Assembly (NCBI GenBank): GCA_031272405.1
Contig: JAISTW010000061.1
Coordinates: 1 to 34,171, forward strand
DNA: 34,171 bases
Direction of reading: 5' to 3'
Origin: Desulfovibrio sp.
Lineage (GTDB): Bacteria; Desulfobacterota; Desulfovibrionia; Desulfovibrionales; Desulfovibrionaceae
Under the pieces are notes generated by a model. That model searched no databases. It saw only the letters and a program-made list of their open reading frames with translations, and had not been told where the DNA came from. Both the position numbers and the translations under genes were made by a program. Numbering within the stretch: the first letter of the stretch is position 1; every line of letters begins with the position of its first letter. Shown here piece by piece: positions 1 to 7,804 of the stretch.

Positions 1-1
1 C

Positions 2-100
2 CACTGGCTGACCTGGTATAATCAAAAACGCCCTCACCAGGCACTTGGCTATAAAAGCCCGGCGCAATTCAGGGCCCAACAACTTCAACTGGTGGCTTGA
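2..100 (+). CDS. IS3-family transposase, C-terminal end (partial)
   Basis: The reading frame enters from the left edge and ends at TGA 98-100. It encodes 32 residues that include WYNQKRPHQALGYKSP, the typical C-terminal end of the DDE integrase domain of IS3-family OrfB transposases. Only this tail is in the window, so it cannot be judged whether the element is intact. The frame is followed at once by a terminal-repeat-like sequence, which supports the assignment as the 3' end of an insertion sequence. Confidence 0.85.
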   Translation, partial: HWLTWYNQKRPHQALGYKSPAQFRAQQLQLVA

Positions 101-118
101 TTTTGTGGGGGCACTACA
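101..118 (+). mobile_element. Right terminal inverted repeat of the IS3-type element
   Basis: The sequence TTTTGTGGGGGCACTACA directly follows the transposase stop. Read on the other strand it begins TGTAGTGCCCCCAC, the TG...CA form of many IS3-family ends. The matching left end and any target duplication lie outside the window, so the exact boundary at 118 is inferred. Confidence 0.65.
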
Positions 119-121
119 CCC

Positions 122-154
122 GCGCATTGATGTACTCTCCCGAACATCATGCGC
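122..154. repeat. Imperfect inverted repeat (hairpin 1) next to the IS end
   Basis: GCGCATTGATGT at 122-133 pairs with ACATCATGCGC at 144-154, with one bulged T and a 10-nt loop. It starts only four bases after the predicted IS end, and a second hairpin follows two bases later. It may be the target site of the IS, or part of a larger repeated element. Confidence 0.6.
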
Positions 155-156
155 AC

Positions 157-188
157 GGGGAGACGGACGCGGCAAATTCCGTCTCCCC
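157..188 (+). terminator. Perfect 11-bp hairpin, possible terminator
   Basis: GGGGAGACGGA (157-167) and TCCGTCTCCCC (178-188) form a perfect 11-bp stem with a 10-nt loop. ACTTTATTTG follows on the plus strand, which is only a modest T-rich tract. It could stop transcription leaving the transposase, or be one unit of the tandem hairpin pair with 122-154. Confidence 0.45.
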
Positions 189-191
189 ACT

Positions 192-347
192 TTATTTGTC
201 CGGCAGTACCTGCATACCCTGTTTCAGCGGAAAAACCGGGCCGCAAAATCGCCCTGTGGGCGGGTTCCCTTTGGGTGACGCCTTCTCTTGCGCGAAGACC
301 ACGCAGCCTGTTTCCAGGGCTGGATTCAGGAAAACCCTCCGCCGCCG
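192..347 (-). other. Short open frame of 51 residues, possibly part of a dispersed repeat
   Basis: On the minus strand this stretch continues in the same frame immediately after the TAA of the truncated toxin. It reads NPALETGCVVF and later GRFCGPVFPLKQG before stopping at 192-194. It has no start codon or ribosome binding site of its own and does not resemble the missing part of a YafQ toxin. I read it as foreign sequence joined to the toxin gene near 350, perhaps a dispersed repeat. That is inference. Confidence 0.25.
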
Positions 348-452
348 TTACGTAAGTTCAATCAGAACACGCAGGTTATGCGTGGATTTACCGCGTTGCT
401 TGGCTTTCTTCACATCCCTCTTGAACTGACTGGAACGGATCGGAGCAAGCAC
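348..452 (-). pseudogene. YafQ/RelE-type mRNA interferase toxin, truncated
   Basis: A GTG start at 452-450 overlaps the antitoxin stop (TAGTG), the usual coupling of RelB/DinJ with its toxin. The 34-residue product contains SSQFKRDVKKAKQRGK, which matches the N-terminal region of YafQ-family toxins. Full-length members have about 90 residues with catalytic His residues in the C-terminal half. Here the frame stops at TAA 350-348, and the following sequence shows no toxin-like residues. The gene is therefore truncated, probably by the rearrangement that brought in the hairpins and the IS. The product should not be active. Confidence 0.65.
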
Positions 453-709
453 TATATCCCCAAGTCCTTAAACAGGGCATCGGCTGACTGGAAGCGTATT
501 CCCCGGCCTTCTTCAATTTCCCGCATCGCGGCCAAAGAAACCTCATTGGGTTCCTCCGTACCGAACGGCAGACGTTTTTCCACGGCAATCTTGGTCAGCA
601 TCATGCGGCAAGCATCGGAAACAGTCAGCCCCAAAGCGGCAAGCACACTCGCGGCCTCATTTTTTATCGCCGGGTCAATTCTGGCACGGACATATTCAGT
701 GGCGGGCAT
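452..709 (-). CDS. RelB/DinJ-family antitoxin
   Basis: This 85-residue protein has the RelB/DinJ signature. An N-terminal ribbon-helix-helix region (about residues 1-48, with VRARIDPAIKNEAASVLAALGLTVSDACRMML) binds operator DNA and dimerises. A C-terminal segment (about 50-85) would wrap the toxin. The ATG at 709 is preceded by AAGGAGAA. It is transcribed from its own sigma-70-like promoter just downstream of dxs. Its partner toxin is truncated, so it is either a remnant or an orphan antitoxin that could neutralise related toxins elsewhere. The family call is firm. The exact subfamily is not. Confidence 0.85.
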   Translation of the reverse strand: MPATEYVRARIDPAIKNEAASVLAALGLTVSDACRMMLTKIAVEKRLPFGTEEPNEVSLAAMREIEEGRGIRFQSADALFKDLGI

Positions 710-714
710 GGAAG

Positions 715-773
715 TTCTCCTTGTCTGCCTGCATTGTAGCCCAACTGGGCATCAAGTCAACCCACAAGGAGAA
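715..773. repeat. 10-bp inverted repeat flanking the antitoxin promoter
   Basis: TTCTCCTTGT at 715-724 and ACAAGGAGAA at 764-773 are perfect inverted copies 39 bp apart. They bracket the -10 and -35 elements of the antitoxin promoter. The copy at 715-724 also contains the antitoxin ribosome binding site. Paired operators are usual for RelB/DinJ autoregulation, so an operator role is plausible. A cruciform or mRNA role is also possible. Confidence 0.45.
733..760 (-). promoter_or_regulatory. Sigma-70-type promoter of the antitoxin gene
   Basis: On the minus strand TTGACT (760-755) is followed after 16 bp by TACAAT (738-733). These match the consensus at five of six positions each. Transcription would begin about 17 bases upstream of the antitoxin ATG, leaving room for the AAGGAG ribosome site. 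Confidence 0.65.
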
Positions 774-781
774 TCGCCATT

Positions 782-2686
782 TTATTTCGCGCCGCGCGCC
801 AGTTCCGCCACGGCGTCCGCTATGCTTCTGCTGCGCAACCCCGTCAGTTCCCGCAGCTGCATCTGCGAACCGTGCCCCACAAAACTGTCCGGCAGGCCAA
901 GGCGTTTCACCCGCACACCAGGCGACAGACCAACGTCGTTCAGAAATTCCAGCACGGCGGAAGAAAAACCGCAGGCCAGACTGCCCTCCTCCACTATCAG
1001 CATCTTGTCGAAACACCTGGCGATGTCCGCAAGCATCGCCTCGGGCAGGGGTTTGATCCAGACCGGATCAAAAACCAGCGGCCTGAACCCCAATTCCTCC
1101 TCGACAAAACGCGCGGCCTCCAGTGCAGGATGCGCCCTGTTGCCCACGGCCGCAATGGCCACGGCCTCACCATCCAGAAGAATCTCCCCTTGCGCCGGGG
1201 GCAATATGCGCAAAGATTCTTCCATCTTCACGCCGTAGCCGCTTCCGCGCGGATAGCGCAGGGCGCAGGGACCAGCCGAAGCCAGCGCCGTCGCAAGACA
1301 GTGGCGGAGCATGTTCTCGTCCCGTGGAGCGAGAATGCTCATGTTGGGGATATGCCGCAAATAGGGGATATCAAAGGCGCCGTGATGCGTGGCCCCGTCT
1401 TCCCCCACCAGGCCGGCGCGGTCGACGCAAAAGACGACCGGCAGATTTTGCAGGCAGACGTCATGGACGATCTGATCGTAGGCCCGTTGCAGAAAGGTGG
1501 AGTATATGGCCACCACGGGGCGGTACCCCCGGCTTGCGAGCCCCGCAGCGAAAGTCACGGCATGTTGTTCGCAAATGCCGGTGTCCACAAAACGCTCGGG
1601 GAAACGCTCCTTGAAAAATTCCGTACCGGTGCCTTCCGGCATGGCCGCCGTAATGGCGATGATTCTGTCGTCCTTTTCCGCCAGTCGCAGCAGCGTCTTT
1701 CCAAAAACAGACGTGAACGAGGGAACAGGGGAAAGCGTTGAAACAGGCAGACCCGTTTCCGGCGTGAAGTGCCCAACGCCGTGATAATGCGCCGGATTGG
1801 CCTCGGCCGGCGCATACCCCTTGCCCTTGTGCGTCCGCACGTGCAGGAGCACCGGGCCGTCTTCCACGGCGGCGGCCATTTTCAGGTGCCGTTTCAACTC
1901 GTTTGTGCTGTGGCCGTCCACCGGCCCGATATACGCGAAGCGGAAGGCTTCGAACAACATGCCCGGCGTGAAGAAGGATTTGAAACTCATCTCCCCGCGC
2001 TGGGCGTACAGGGCAAGATCCTGGCCGATCCGGGGGATGGCGCGCAAAAAACCGAGAACGTCCTTGCGGGCCTGCCGCACCCAGCGCCGCGACAGGGCGC
2101 TGCTCAAAAAACGCGAGAGCGCGCCCACATTGGGCGCTATGGACATCTCGTTGTCATTGAGCACGACTATAAGCCGTTTGCCCATGTGTCCGGCAAGGTT
2201 GAGGCCCTCGAAGGCTTCGCCGGCCGTCAGCGCGCCGTCGCCGATGACGGCCACGACATGATGCCGCTGCGCGGCCAGGTCGCGGGCCAGGGCCATGCCC
2301 AGGGCGGCGGAAATGGATGTGGATGAATGCCCCACGCCGAAATGGTCATACGGGCTTTCGGAAGGTTTCGGAAACCCGGAGATGCCCCCCAAAGTCCGCA
2401 GGGTGTGAAACGTCTCCGCCCGTCCGGTGAGAAGCTTGAAGGCGTAAGCCTGGTGGCCGACATCCCAGATCAGCCTGTCCTTTTCCAGATCAAAGACGGC
2501 CAGCAAGGCCAGAGTCAGCTCCACCACGCCCAGGGAAGGCGCCAAATGGCCGCCGTTGTGGGAGACGACGTCCACGATGCGCTCCCTGACCTCCCTGGCC
2601 AGTTGAAGCAGTTGCGCGTCCGAGAGCCCGGCCACCTGTGAAGGGGTTTTGATGTCTCGCAAAAGCGTGTTTTCAACGTGTGTCAT
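782..2686 (-). CDS. dxs: 1-deoxy-D-xylulose-5-phosphate synthase
   Basis: Dxs condenses pyruvate and glyceraldehyde 3-phosphate to 1-deoxy-D-xylulose 5-phosphate, the first and controlling step of the MEP isoprenoid pathway. The 634 residues match the family's usual length of about 620-640. Visible features are His47 in GGHLAP, His78 in DVGHQAY, the thiamine-diphosphate motif GDGALTAGE (149-157) with Asn177, and catalytic Glu373 in ICEQHAV of the pyrimidine-binding domain. A C-terminal transketolase-like domain follows. The ATG overlaps the ispA stop as ATGA, so the gene is translationally coupled and last in the ispG-proS-xseA-xseB-ispA-dxs operon. I see no clear terminator after it. Confidence 0.97.
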   Translation of the reverse strand: MTHVENTLLRDIKTPSQVAGLSDAQLLQLAREVRERIVDVVSHNGGHLAPSLGVVELTLALLAVFDLEKDRLIWDVGHQAYAFKLLTGRAETFHTLRTLGGISGFPKPSESPYDHFGVGHSSTSISAALGMALARDLAAQRHHVVAVIGDGALTAGEAFEGLNLAGHMGKRLIVVLNDNEMSIAPNVGALSRFLSSALSRRWVRQARKDVLGFLRAIPRIGQDLALYAQRGEMSFKSFFTPGMLFEAFRFAYIGPVDGHSTNELKRHLKMAAAVEDGPVLLHVRTHKGKGYAPAEANPAHYHGVGHFTPETGLPVSTLSPVPSFTSVFGKTLLRLAEKDDRIIAITAAMPEGTGTEFFKERFPERFVDTGICEQHAVTFAAGLASRGYRPVVAIYSTFLQRAYDQIVHDVCLQNLPVVFCVDRAGLVGEDGATHHGAFDIPYLRHIPNMSILAPRDENMLRHCLATALASAGPCALRYPRGSGYGVKMEESLRILPPAQGEILLDGEAVAIAAVGNRAHPALEAARFVEEELGFRPLVFDPVWIKPLPEAMLADIARCFDKMLIVEEGSLACGFSSAVLEFLNDVGLSPGVRVKRLGLPDSFVGHGSQMQLRELTGLRSRSIADAVAELARGAK

Positions 2687-3576
2687 GCTGTCCGTCGGCT
2701 GGTGTAGACTGCCAGAGATTTGAGAAAATCGGCCTCATTGCCGGAAAATGGGCGCAGGGCCTCGCAGGCGGCCGCGCTCTGCTCTTCGGCAAGTCTACGG
2801 CTCTCCGCAAGCCCCAGCAGCGCGGGATAGGTGTTTTTCCCCCTGGCAACGTCGCTCCCGACCGGTTTGCCCAGAGTGGCCGTGTCGGATGTGATGTCCA
2901 GAATGTCGTCGGAAATTTGAAAGGCCATGCCCAGGGCGGCGGCGAAAAGGCGGACAGCTTCTGTGGCGGCAAAGTCGGCCCCGGCCAGAATCGCGCCGCA
3001 CACGCAGGATGCCTGCATCAGGGCCCCTGTTTTCATGGAATGCATCTGCCGCAGTTGCTCAAGCGAAACGGCGGGCTTGCCCGTGTACAGCATGTCCAGT
3101 TCCTGGCCGCCGGCCATTCCGGCGGAGCCGGCCGCCGCCGCAAGCGTCGCCACGGCCTGGACAAGCCTGTCCGGGGGAGCTTTTGCGCCGCACATGACCA
3201 CAAATGCGTCCGTCAGCAAGGCGTCGCCGGCCAGAATCGCCGTGGCCTCGTCAAAGGCCTTGTGGTTTGAAGGTTTGCCGCGCCGCAGATCATCATTGTC
3301 CATGGCCGGCAAATCGTCATGAATCAGGGAATAGGTGTGCACCATCTCTATGGCGCAGGCAAAGGGCAAAACGGCCCTTTCCGTTCCTCCGCACAGACAG
3401 GCGCAACTCATGCACAAAACAGGCCGCAGGCGCTTTCCGCCCGCGCACAGGCTGTACAGCATGGCATCCTTGAGTCGTTGCGGGGCGCGAAAATCGTCAA
3501 GGCAGCGGGCAAGAAACGCCTCCACCGCCGCGGCGCGTTCCCGGAGCGCCGCCTTCATGGCATGTTCCGGCATCAT
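2683..3576 (-). CDS. ispA: Polyprenyl (farnesyl/geranylgeranyl) diphosphate synthase
   Basis: This 297-residue all-helical prenyltransferase joins isopentenyl diphosphate units to allylic diphosphates, using precursors from the MEP pathway. Both aspartate-rich motifs are present: DDLPAMDNDD (87-96, first motif) and DDILD (223-227, second motif), with the substrate-binding GGKRLRP at 46-52. The ATGATG start is chosen because it overlaps the xseB stop and gives the family's normal length. A longer frame upstream would run deep into xseB. The product chain length (C15 or C20) cannot be fixed from sequence alone. The xseB-ispA-dxs order is common in bacteria. Confidence 0.95.
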   Translation of the reverse strand: MMPEHAMKAALRERAAAVEAFLARCLDDFRAPQRLKDAMLYSLCAGGKRLRPVLCMSCACLCGGTERAVLPFACAIEMVHTYSLIHDDLPAMDNDDLRRGKPSNHKAFDEATAILAGDALLTDAFVVMCGAKAPPDRLVQAVATLAAAAGSAGMAGGQELDMLYTGKPAVSLEQLRQMHSMKTGALMQASCVCGAILAGADFAATEAVRLFAAALGMAFQISDDILDITSDTATLGKPVGSDVARGKNTYPALLGLAESRRLAEEQSAAACEALRPFSGNEADFLKSLAVYTSRRTA

Positions 3577-3845
3577 GAGGCTTCGTCCCCCGTTTCCGGC
3601 GTTCCCCCGGACTGCTCCCGACGCAGGGACAACGGCTTCATTTCTCCGTTTTGCCACAGGCTGAGCTCATGACGGGCCTTTTCCAGGCGTTCCTTGCAAA
3701 AAGCGGCGCAGTCCTGCCCTTCCCTGAAAAGAGACATGCTCTTCTCCAGGGGCAGATCCTCCGCTTCCAGAGCGTCCACTATTTCCTGCAGACGCGCCAT
3801 CTTGCGTTCAAACAGATCTTCCGTTTCTTTTGTTGTTTCGTCCAT
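3573..3845 (-). CDS. xseB: Exodeoxyribonuclease VII small subunit
   Basis: This 90-residue helical protein contains FERKMARLQEIVDALEAEDLPLE, split here as the two typical XseB helices, followed by a charged tail. XseB binds XseA to form the exonuclease that degrades single-stranded DNA from both ends into short oligonucleotides. The start at 3845 has GGAG six bases upstream. An alternative ATG at 3857 lies one base after the xseA stop and would add four residues. The end overlaps the ispA start. Confidence 0.92.
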   Translation of the reverse strand: MDETTKETEDLFERKMARLQEIVDALEAEDLPLEKSMSLFREGQDCAAFCKERLEKARHELSLWQNGEMKPLSLRREQSGGTPETGDEAS

Positions 3846-3858
3846 AAAACGCTCCATA

Positions 3859-5184
3859 TCACCCGGGATGGACGTTTGTCACAGTCGCCGCCAAACGTCC
3901 GTCGCCAAGGCGCACGACAATCTCCCGCCCCGGCGCTGTCTGACGCGCGGAACGCAGAATATCCCCTCCGGCCGTCAAAACCAGGGCGTACCCTCTTTTC
4001 AGCGGAGCCGCCGGGTCGGCGTTTTCCACCGACAAAGCCAGACGCCGCAGCATGTTCTCCCTGCGCTCCAGCGCGCGCAGCATATGCCCGCGCAGGGCGG
4101 CGCGCTGCTGTTCCAGGCGGCGCGCCGCGTCTCCAAGACGTCCGGGCAGGGACTTGTTCAGAATAAAAGCCAGACGTACAAGGCGTTCGCCGAGACGGGA
4201 CAAATGGCGCTCCGGAGAAAGCCACTGCAGATGTTTAGACCGCTCTCGGAGCAGGCGTTCGGCCTCTTCCAGACGATCCGCCATGCGTCCCAGCAACGCG
4301 CTGTGTGACTCGTCCAGGCGTTGCGCCAGTTCCTCCCGGGGGGGCCATAGCAACTGGGCCGCGTGGGAGGGCGTGGCGGCCCGCACGTCGGCCGTCATGT
4401 CCGCAAGGGTCACGTCCACCTCATGCCCCACTCCGGCCAACACCGGGATTTTTGAGCTGAAGACGGCCTGCGCGACGGCTTCTTCATTGAAAGGCCACAA
4501 ATCCTCCAGCGAGCCGCCGCCCCTGATCAACACAATCACCTCGGCCCAGGCCTGTTCGTTGACGCGTTGCAGCGCTTCGGCTATTTCCCGCGCGGCGGCG
4601 TTGCCCTGAACCAGAGAAGGGAAAAGGCATATATGCGCGCCGCTCCCCCGTGTCGCGGCCAGAGACAGAAAGTCGTGGATCGCCGCGCCGCTGGCCGAAG
4701 TTATCAGGGCGACCCGTTTGGCGTCCCGGGGCAAAGGGCGCTTGCGCTCCAGACTGAAATACCCCAGGGCGGCAAGTTCGCGCTTGCGCTCCTCAAAAGC
4801 CCTGGCAAGCTCCCCCTGCCCTTCATCCTGCACCAGGTCCACCACAAGCTGATATTGTCCGCGCAGGGCGTAAACGCTTATGCGCCCGGCGCAGAGCACT
4901 GTCGCCCCGTTACGCAATACGTCAACCGGCGCGGGACGCGGTTTTTCAAAGACTTCGCCGGTGAGCGGATCGAAGGATTGACGGCTCACGCGCTTCTGCT
5001 GCTGCAGAAACCACACGCACTGCAACTGGGCGCCCTGGTCCTTCAGGCTGAAGTACATGTGTCCGGAGTCCGGCCGCGTGAGATTCGACACCTCCCCCCG
5101 CACCCAGACAAAGGGGAAGCCAGCTTCCAGATTTTCGCGCAAACGCTCGGTGAGTTGACGTACCGTCAGTATGCTGTCCGACAA
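3859..5184 (-). CDS. xseA: Exodeoxyribonuclease VII large subunit
   Basis: XseA is the catalytic subunit of exonuclease VII. The roughly 441 residues begin with an OB-fold DNA-binding domain (about 1-105, containing FPFVWVRGEVSNL). The nuclease core follows, with the family block GGGSLEDLWPFNEE and GVGHEVDVTLAD. A long helical region comes next and would carry XseB. No ATG is suitably placed. The TTG at 5184 lies two bases after the proS stop with GGGA upstream and gives the usual SDSILTV start. GTG at 5199 is an alternative that overlaps proS. The adjacent xseB confirms the complex. Confidence 0.94.
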   Translation of the reverse strand: MSDSILTVRQLTERLRENLEAGFPFVWVRGEVSNLTRPDSGHMYFSLKDQGAQLQCVWFLQQQKRVSRQSFDPLTGEVFEKPRPAPVDVLRNGATVLCAGRISVYALRGQYQLVVDLVQDEGQGELARAFEERKRELAALGYFSLERKRPLPRDAKRVALITSASGAAIHDFLSLAATRGSGAHICLFPSLVQGNAAAREIAEALQRVNEQAWAEVIVLIRGGGSLEDLWPFNEEAVAQAVFSSKIPVLAGVGHEVDVTLADMTADVRAATPSHAAQLLWPPREELAQRLDESHSALLGRMADRLEEAERLLRERSKHLQWLSPERHLSRLGERLVRLAFILNKSLPGRLGDAARRLEQQRAALRGHMLRALERRENMLRRLALSVENADPAAPLKRGYALVLTAGGDILRSARQTAPGREIVVRLGDGRLAATVTNVHPG

Positions 5185-5186
5185 GG

Positions 5187-6482
5187 CTATTTCCCGCACG
5201 CTTCCGTTACATGCCCCCAACCTTCGCGCACGTTGTCGCGCCAGTTCAAAAACGCGGAGGCAAAGTCATCCAGGCTCAGCGCGCCCTTTTCACCGCTGTG
5301 GCGATCCTTGCATTCCACGACGCGGCCGGCGACACTCCTGGCGCCGAGCACAAGCTGCATGGGAGCGCCCAGCAGATCCGCGTCCTTGAATTTCACCCCC
5401 GGACGTTCTTCCCTGTCGTCGTACAACACATCCAACCCCATCCCGCGCAACGCCCCGTATAATTCTTCCGCTTTTTCCGTTACTGCGGCGTTGTGGGGAT
5501 CAAGGTTGAGCAATATGCAATCCATCGGCGCTATGGCCGGAGGAAAAACAATGCCGTCGGCGTCGTGGTTTTGCTCGATGGCCGCGGCGATGATGCGGGA
5601 AACGCCTATGCCGTAGCAGCCCATGATCATCAGGCGTTCGTGGCCGTTCTCATCCAGAAAGGCCGCGTGCATGGCTTCGCTGTATTTCAGACCCAGCATG
5701 AAAACGTGCCCCACTTCAATCCCCCGTTTCAGGGAAACATCCCCCCCGCAACGCGGGCAGCGGCCGGCATCCTGAACAAGTTCGACATTGGCGGCAAAAT
5801 CGCACTCATTGCAAAAAACGATCATGTCTTCGCCGGTATCCGCCAATACCATGAATTCGTGGGAAAAGCTTCCCCCAATGGAGCCGTTGTCGGCCTCCAC
5901 GGACTTGAAGGCGATGCCCAGACGCCGAAAAATTCTGTTGTAGGCCTCATGCATGACCTTGTAGCTGTGCTCCGCCCCGGCGGCGTCCGCGTCAAAGGAA
6001 TAGGCGTCTTTCATGATGAATTCGCGCCCGCGCATCAATCCGAAACGCGGTCGGATTTCGTCGCGGAATTTGGTCTGAATCTGGTAGAGACGCACGGGCA
6101 ATTGCCTGTAGGAACGCACTTCGCCGCGCACCATGTCCGTGATCACTTCCTCATGCGTCGGCCCCAGGCAGCATTCCCTGTCGTTGCGGTCCTTGAAGCG
6201 CAACAATTCTTTGCCGTAGTGTTCCCAGCGTCCGGATTCCTTCCACAGATCCGCCGGCTGCACCATGGGCATGAGAAGCTCCTGAAAACCGGCCGCGCGC
6301 ATTTCTTCCCGGATGACTTTTGAAACCTTGTCTATCGCTTTAAGGCCAAGGGGAAGATAGATATAGACGCCGGACGTCAGTCTGCGCATCATGCCGGCCC
6401 GCAACAGCAGCTTGTGACTGACGACCTCGGCCTCGGCCGGCGATTCCTTGAGTGTGGGAATATAACAGGAACTGAAACGCAT
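5187..6482 (-). CDS. proS: Prolyl-tRNA synthetase lacking the editing insertion
   Basis: This is a class II synthetase that charges tRNA-Pro with proline. Motif 2 (about 139-160, [17 protein letters not shown]) and motif 3 with GIGVSR (291-296) are present, as is the C-terminal anticodon-binding domain (about 320-431). The start at 6482 has GAAGGA upstream and gives the usual MRFS beginning. The protein has 431 residues, whereas bacterial-type ProRS usually has about 570. The missing part is the roughly 180-residue YbaK-like insertion that normally lies between ANVE (231-234) and CPRCGG (242-247) and removes mischarged Ala. Here only seven residues separate the two, and the frame is intact, so this looks like a genuine loss. 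The four cysteines at 224, 227, 242 and 245 could form a small metal site. Confidence 0.95.
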   Translation of the reverse strand: MRFSSCYIPTLKESPAEAEVVSHKLLLRAGMMRRLTSGVYIYLPLGLKAIDKVSKVIREEMRAAGFQELLMPMVQPADLWKESGRWEHYGKELLRFKDRNDRECCLGPTHEEVITDMVRGEVRSYRQLPVRLYQIQTKFRDEIRPRFGLMRGREFIMKDAYSFDADAAGAEHSYKVMHEAYNRIFRRLGIAFKSVEADNGSIGGSFSHEFMVLADTGEDMIVFCNECDFAANVELVQDAGRCPRCGGDVSLKRGIEVGHVFMLGLKYSEAMHAAFLDENGHERLMIMGCYGIGVSRIIAAAIEQNHDADGIVFPPAIAPMDCILLNLDPHNAAVTEKAEELYGALRGMGLDVLYDDREERPGVKFKDADLLGAPMQLVLGARSVAGRVVECKDRHSGEKGALSLDDFASAFLNWRDNVREGWGHVTEACGK

Positions 6483-6514
6483 GGGGTTTTCCTTCGTTGA
6501 CTGGTTGAAATGCT

Positions 6515-7588
6515 TCATGCCGCCGGTTTTGACATCAACAGCGACTGCAACTCCTCCATGAACGCGGTCAGCAAGGCATCCTGCCCTCTGACCGAGCGCA
6601 CGACCGCGCCCTTGCGAAAAATGACGCCCTTGCCGCGTCCGCCGGCAAGCCCCAGATCGGCCTCCCGGGCTTCACCGGGGCCATTGACGACGCAACCCAT
6701 GACGGCCACCTTGACGGGAGCGGCAGAGCCGGCCAAACGCTCTTCCACGGCGCGCAACAGGGAAAAAACGTCTATCTCCGTCCGCCCGCAGGTGGGGCAG
6801 GAAATTATTTCCGGGCCGCGTCGGCGCAAACCGAGCGCCCGGAGTATTTCCCAGGCCGCCGTCACTTCGTGCGCGGGATCCGCCGTGAGCGAAACGCGCA
6901 CAGTGTCGCCGATGCCCTCGTTGAGCAGGATGCCCAGCCCGACAGCGGATTTGACGGCGCCGCGCAAAAGCCCTCCGGCCTCAGTGACGCCGATGTGCAG
7001 CGGATAATCGCAAGAAGACGACAGGCTGCGGTACGCGGCGATGGTGTCCTGCACGGAAGAGGATTTTATGGATGTCTTGATTTGTTCAAAACCGCGTGAC
7101 TCCAACAGACGGATTTGCGCCAGGGCGCTTTGCGTCAGGGCTTCCGGACATGGCCCGCCGTATTGACGCAGCAGACCTTTTTCCAGCGAACCGCTGTTGA
7201 CGCCGATGCGGATGGCGGCCTTGTGCATTTTCGCGGCGTCGACAATACGGAAAACATGTTCCCTTTTGCCCATATTGCCGGGATTTATGCGCAGGCCGTC
7301 CACTCCGGCCTCCAGCGCGGCAAGGGCCAGGCGGTGGTCAAAATGGATGTCGGCGATAAGCGGGAGGCTTGTTTGTCGCCGTATTTCCGCCAACGCCTGG
7401 GCGGCCGCCCGGTCGGGAACAGCCAGGCGCACGGCTTCGCAACCGCGCTCCTCAAGCCGCGCTATCTGGGCAAGCGTGGATTCAACATCACGCGTGTCGC
7501 TGTTGGTCATGCTCTGCACGACAACAGGCGCGTCGCCGCCTATGGTCAGGCGGCCCAAGCGTATGGGGCGCGTCTTTGCTCTGCTCAT
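6515..7588 (-). CDS. ispG: 4-hydroxy-3-methylbut-2-en-1-yl diphosphate synthase
   Basis: IspG converts methylerythritol cyclodiphosphate to HMBPP, the sixth of the seven MEP-pathway steps that begin with Dxs, using a [4Fe-4S] cluster. The 357 residues comprise a TIM barrel and a C-terminal reductase-like domain. Cluster ligands Cys264 and Cys267 (SCPTCGR) and Cys299 (GCVVNGPGE), plus Glu306, are visible. The ATG at 7588 has GGGAGG just upstream and matches the family start. The frame stays open to 8029, but that part crosses the divergent promoter region and start of the flgO-like gene. It is first in the operon, 32 bases ahead of proS. Confidence 0.96.
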   Translation of the reverse strand: MSRAKTRPIRLGRLTIGGDAPVVVQSMTNSDTRDVESTLAQIARLEERGCEAVRLAVPDRAAAQALAEIRRQTSLPLIADIHFDHRLALAALEAGVDGLRINPGNMGKREHVFRIVDAAKMHKAAIRIGVNSGSLEKGLLRQYGGPCPEALTQSALAQIRLLESRGFEQIKTSIKSSSVQDTIAAYRSLSSSCDYPLHIGVTEAGGLLRGAVKSAVGLGILLNEGIGDTVRVSLTADPAHEVTAAWEILRALGLRRRGPEIISCPTCGRTEIDVFSLLRAVEERLAGSAAPVKVAVMGCVVNGPGEAREADLGLAGGRGKGVIFRKGAVVRSVRGQDALLTAFMEELQSLLMSKPAA

Positions 7589-7623
7589 GTCCTCCCGCCT
7601 TGCTGGCTGCATCGAATTTTTCG

Positions 7624-7652
7624 ACAATACGCCATAATCAGCCGCAAGCCAA
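7624..7652 (-). promoter_or_regulatory. Candidate sigma-70 promoter of the ispG operon
   Basis: On the minus strand TTGGCT (7652-7647) and TATTGT (7629-7624) are separated by 17 bp. They give a leader of about 30 bases before the ispG ATG. Each box matches four of six consensus positions, so this is plausible but not strong. The 217-base divergent gap holds no other gene. Confidence 0.35.
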
Positions 7653-7758
7653 GCCTCGACAAACCTTGAAACAGGATATACATTGGAACATTCCTTGCAG
7701 AGATTCATTGTCGCTGTTGAGCGCGGCAGAGCCTTCCGGACTTTTTCGCAAAAAAAGC

Positions 7759-7785
7759 TCAAGTTTTTGAAAACGGCGCCGATAG
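7759..7785 (+). promoter_or_regulatory. Sigma-28 (FliA) flagellar promoter
   Basis: TCAAGTTT (7759-7766), an 11-bp spacer and GCCGATAG (7778-7785) match the FliA consensus TAAAGTTT-N11-GCCGATAA at seven of eight positions in the -10 box and six of eight in the -35 box, with the exact spacing. The ATG of the FlgO-like lipoprotein gene lies 19 bases further on, after AGAGGA. Confidence 0.8.
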
Positions 7786-7804
7786 AATAAAAAAGAGGAT
7801 AGCC

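Noticed and set aside
4338-4344. G7 tract inside xseA (others in cpoB, echB and the MBOAT gene) as further phase-variation sites
   Set aside because: They are short, lie within intact conserved reading frames, and are expected by chance in GC-rich DNA. Only the C9 tract coincides with a frame break.
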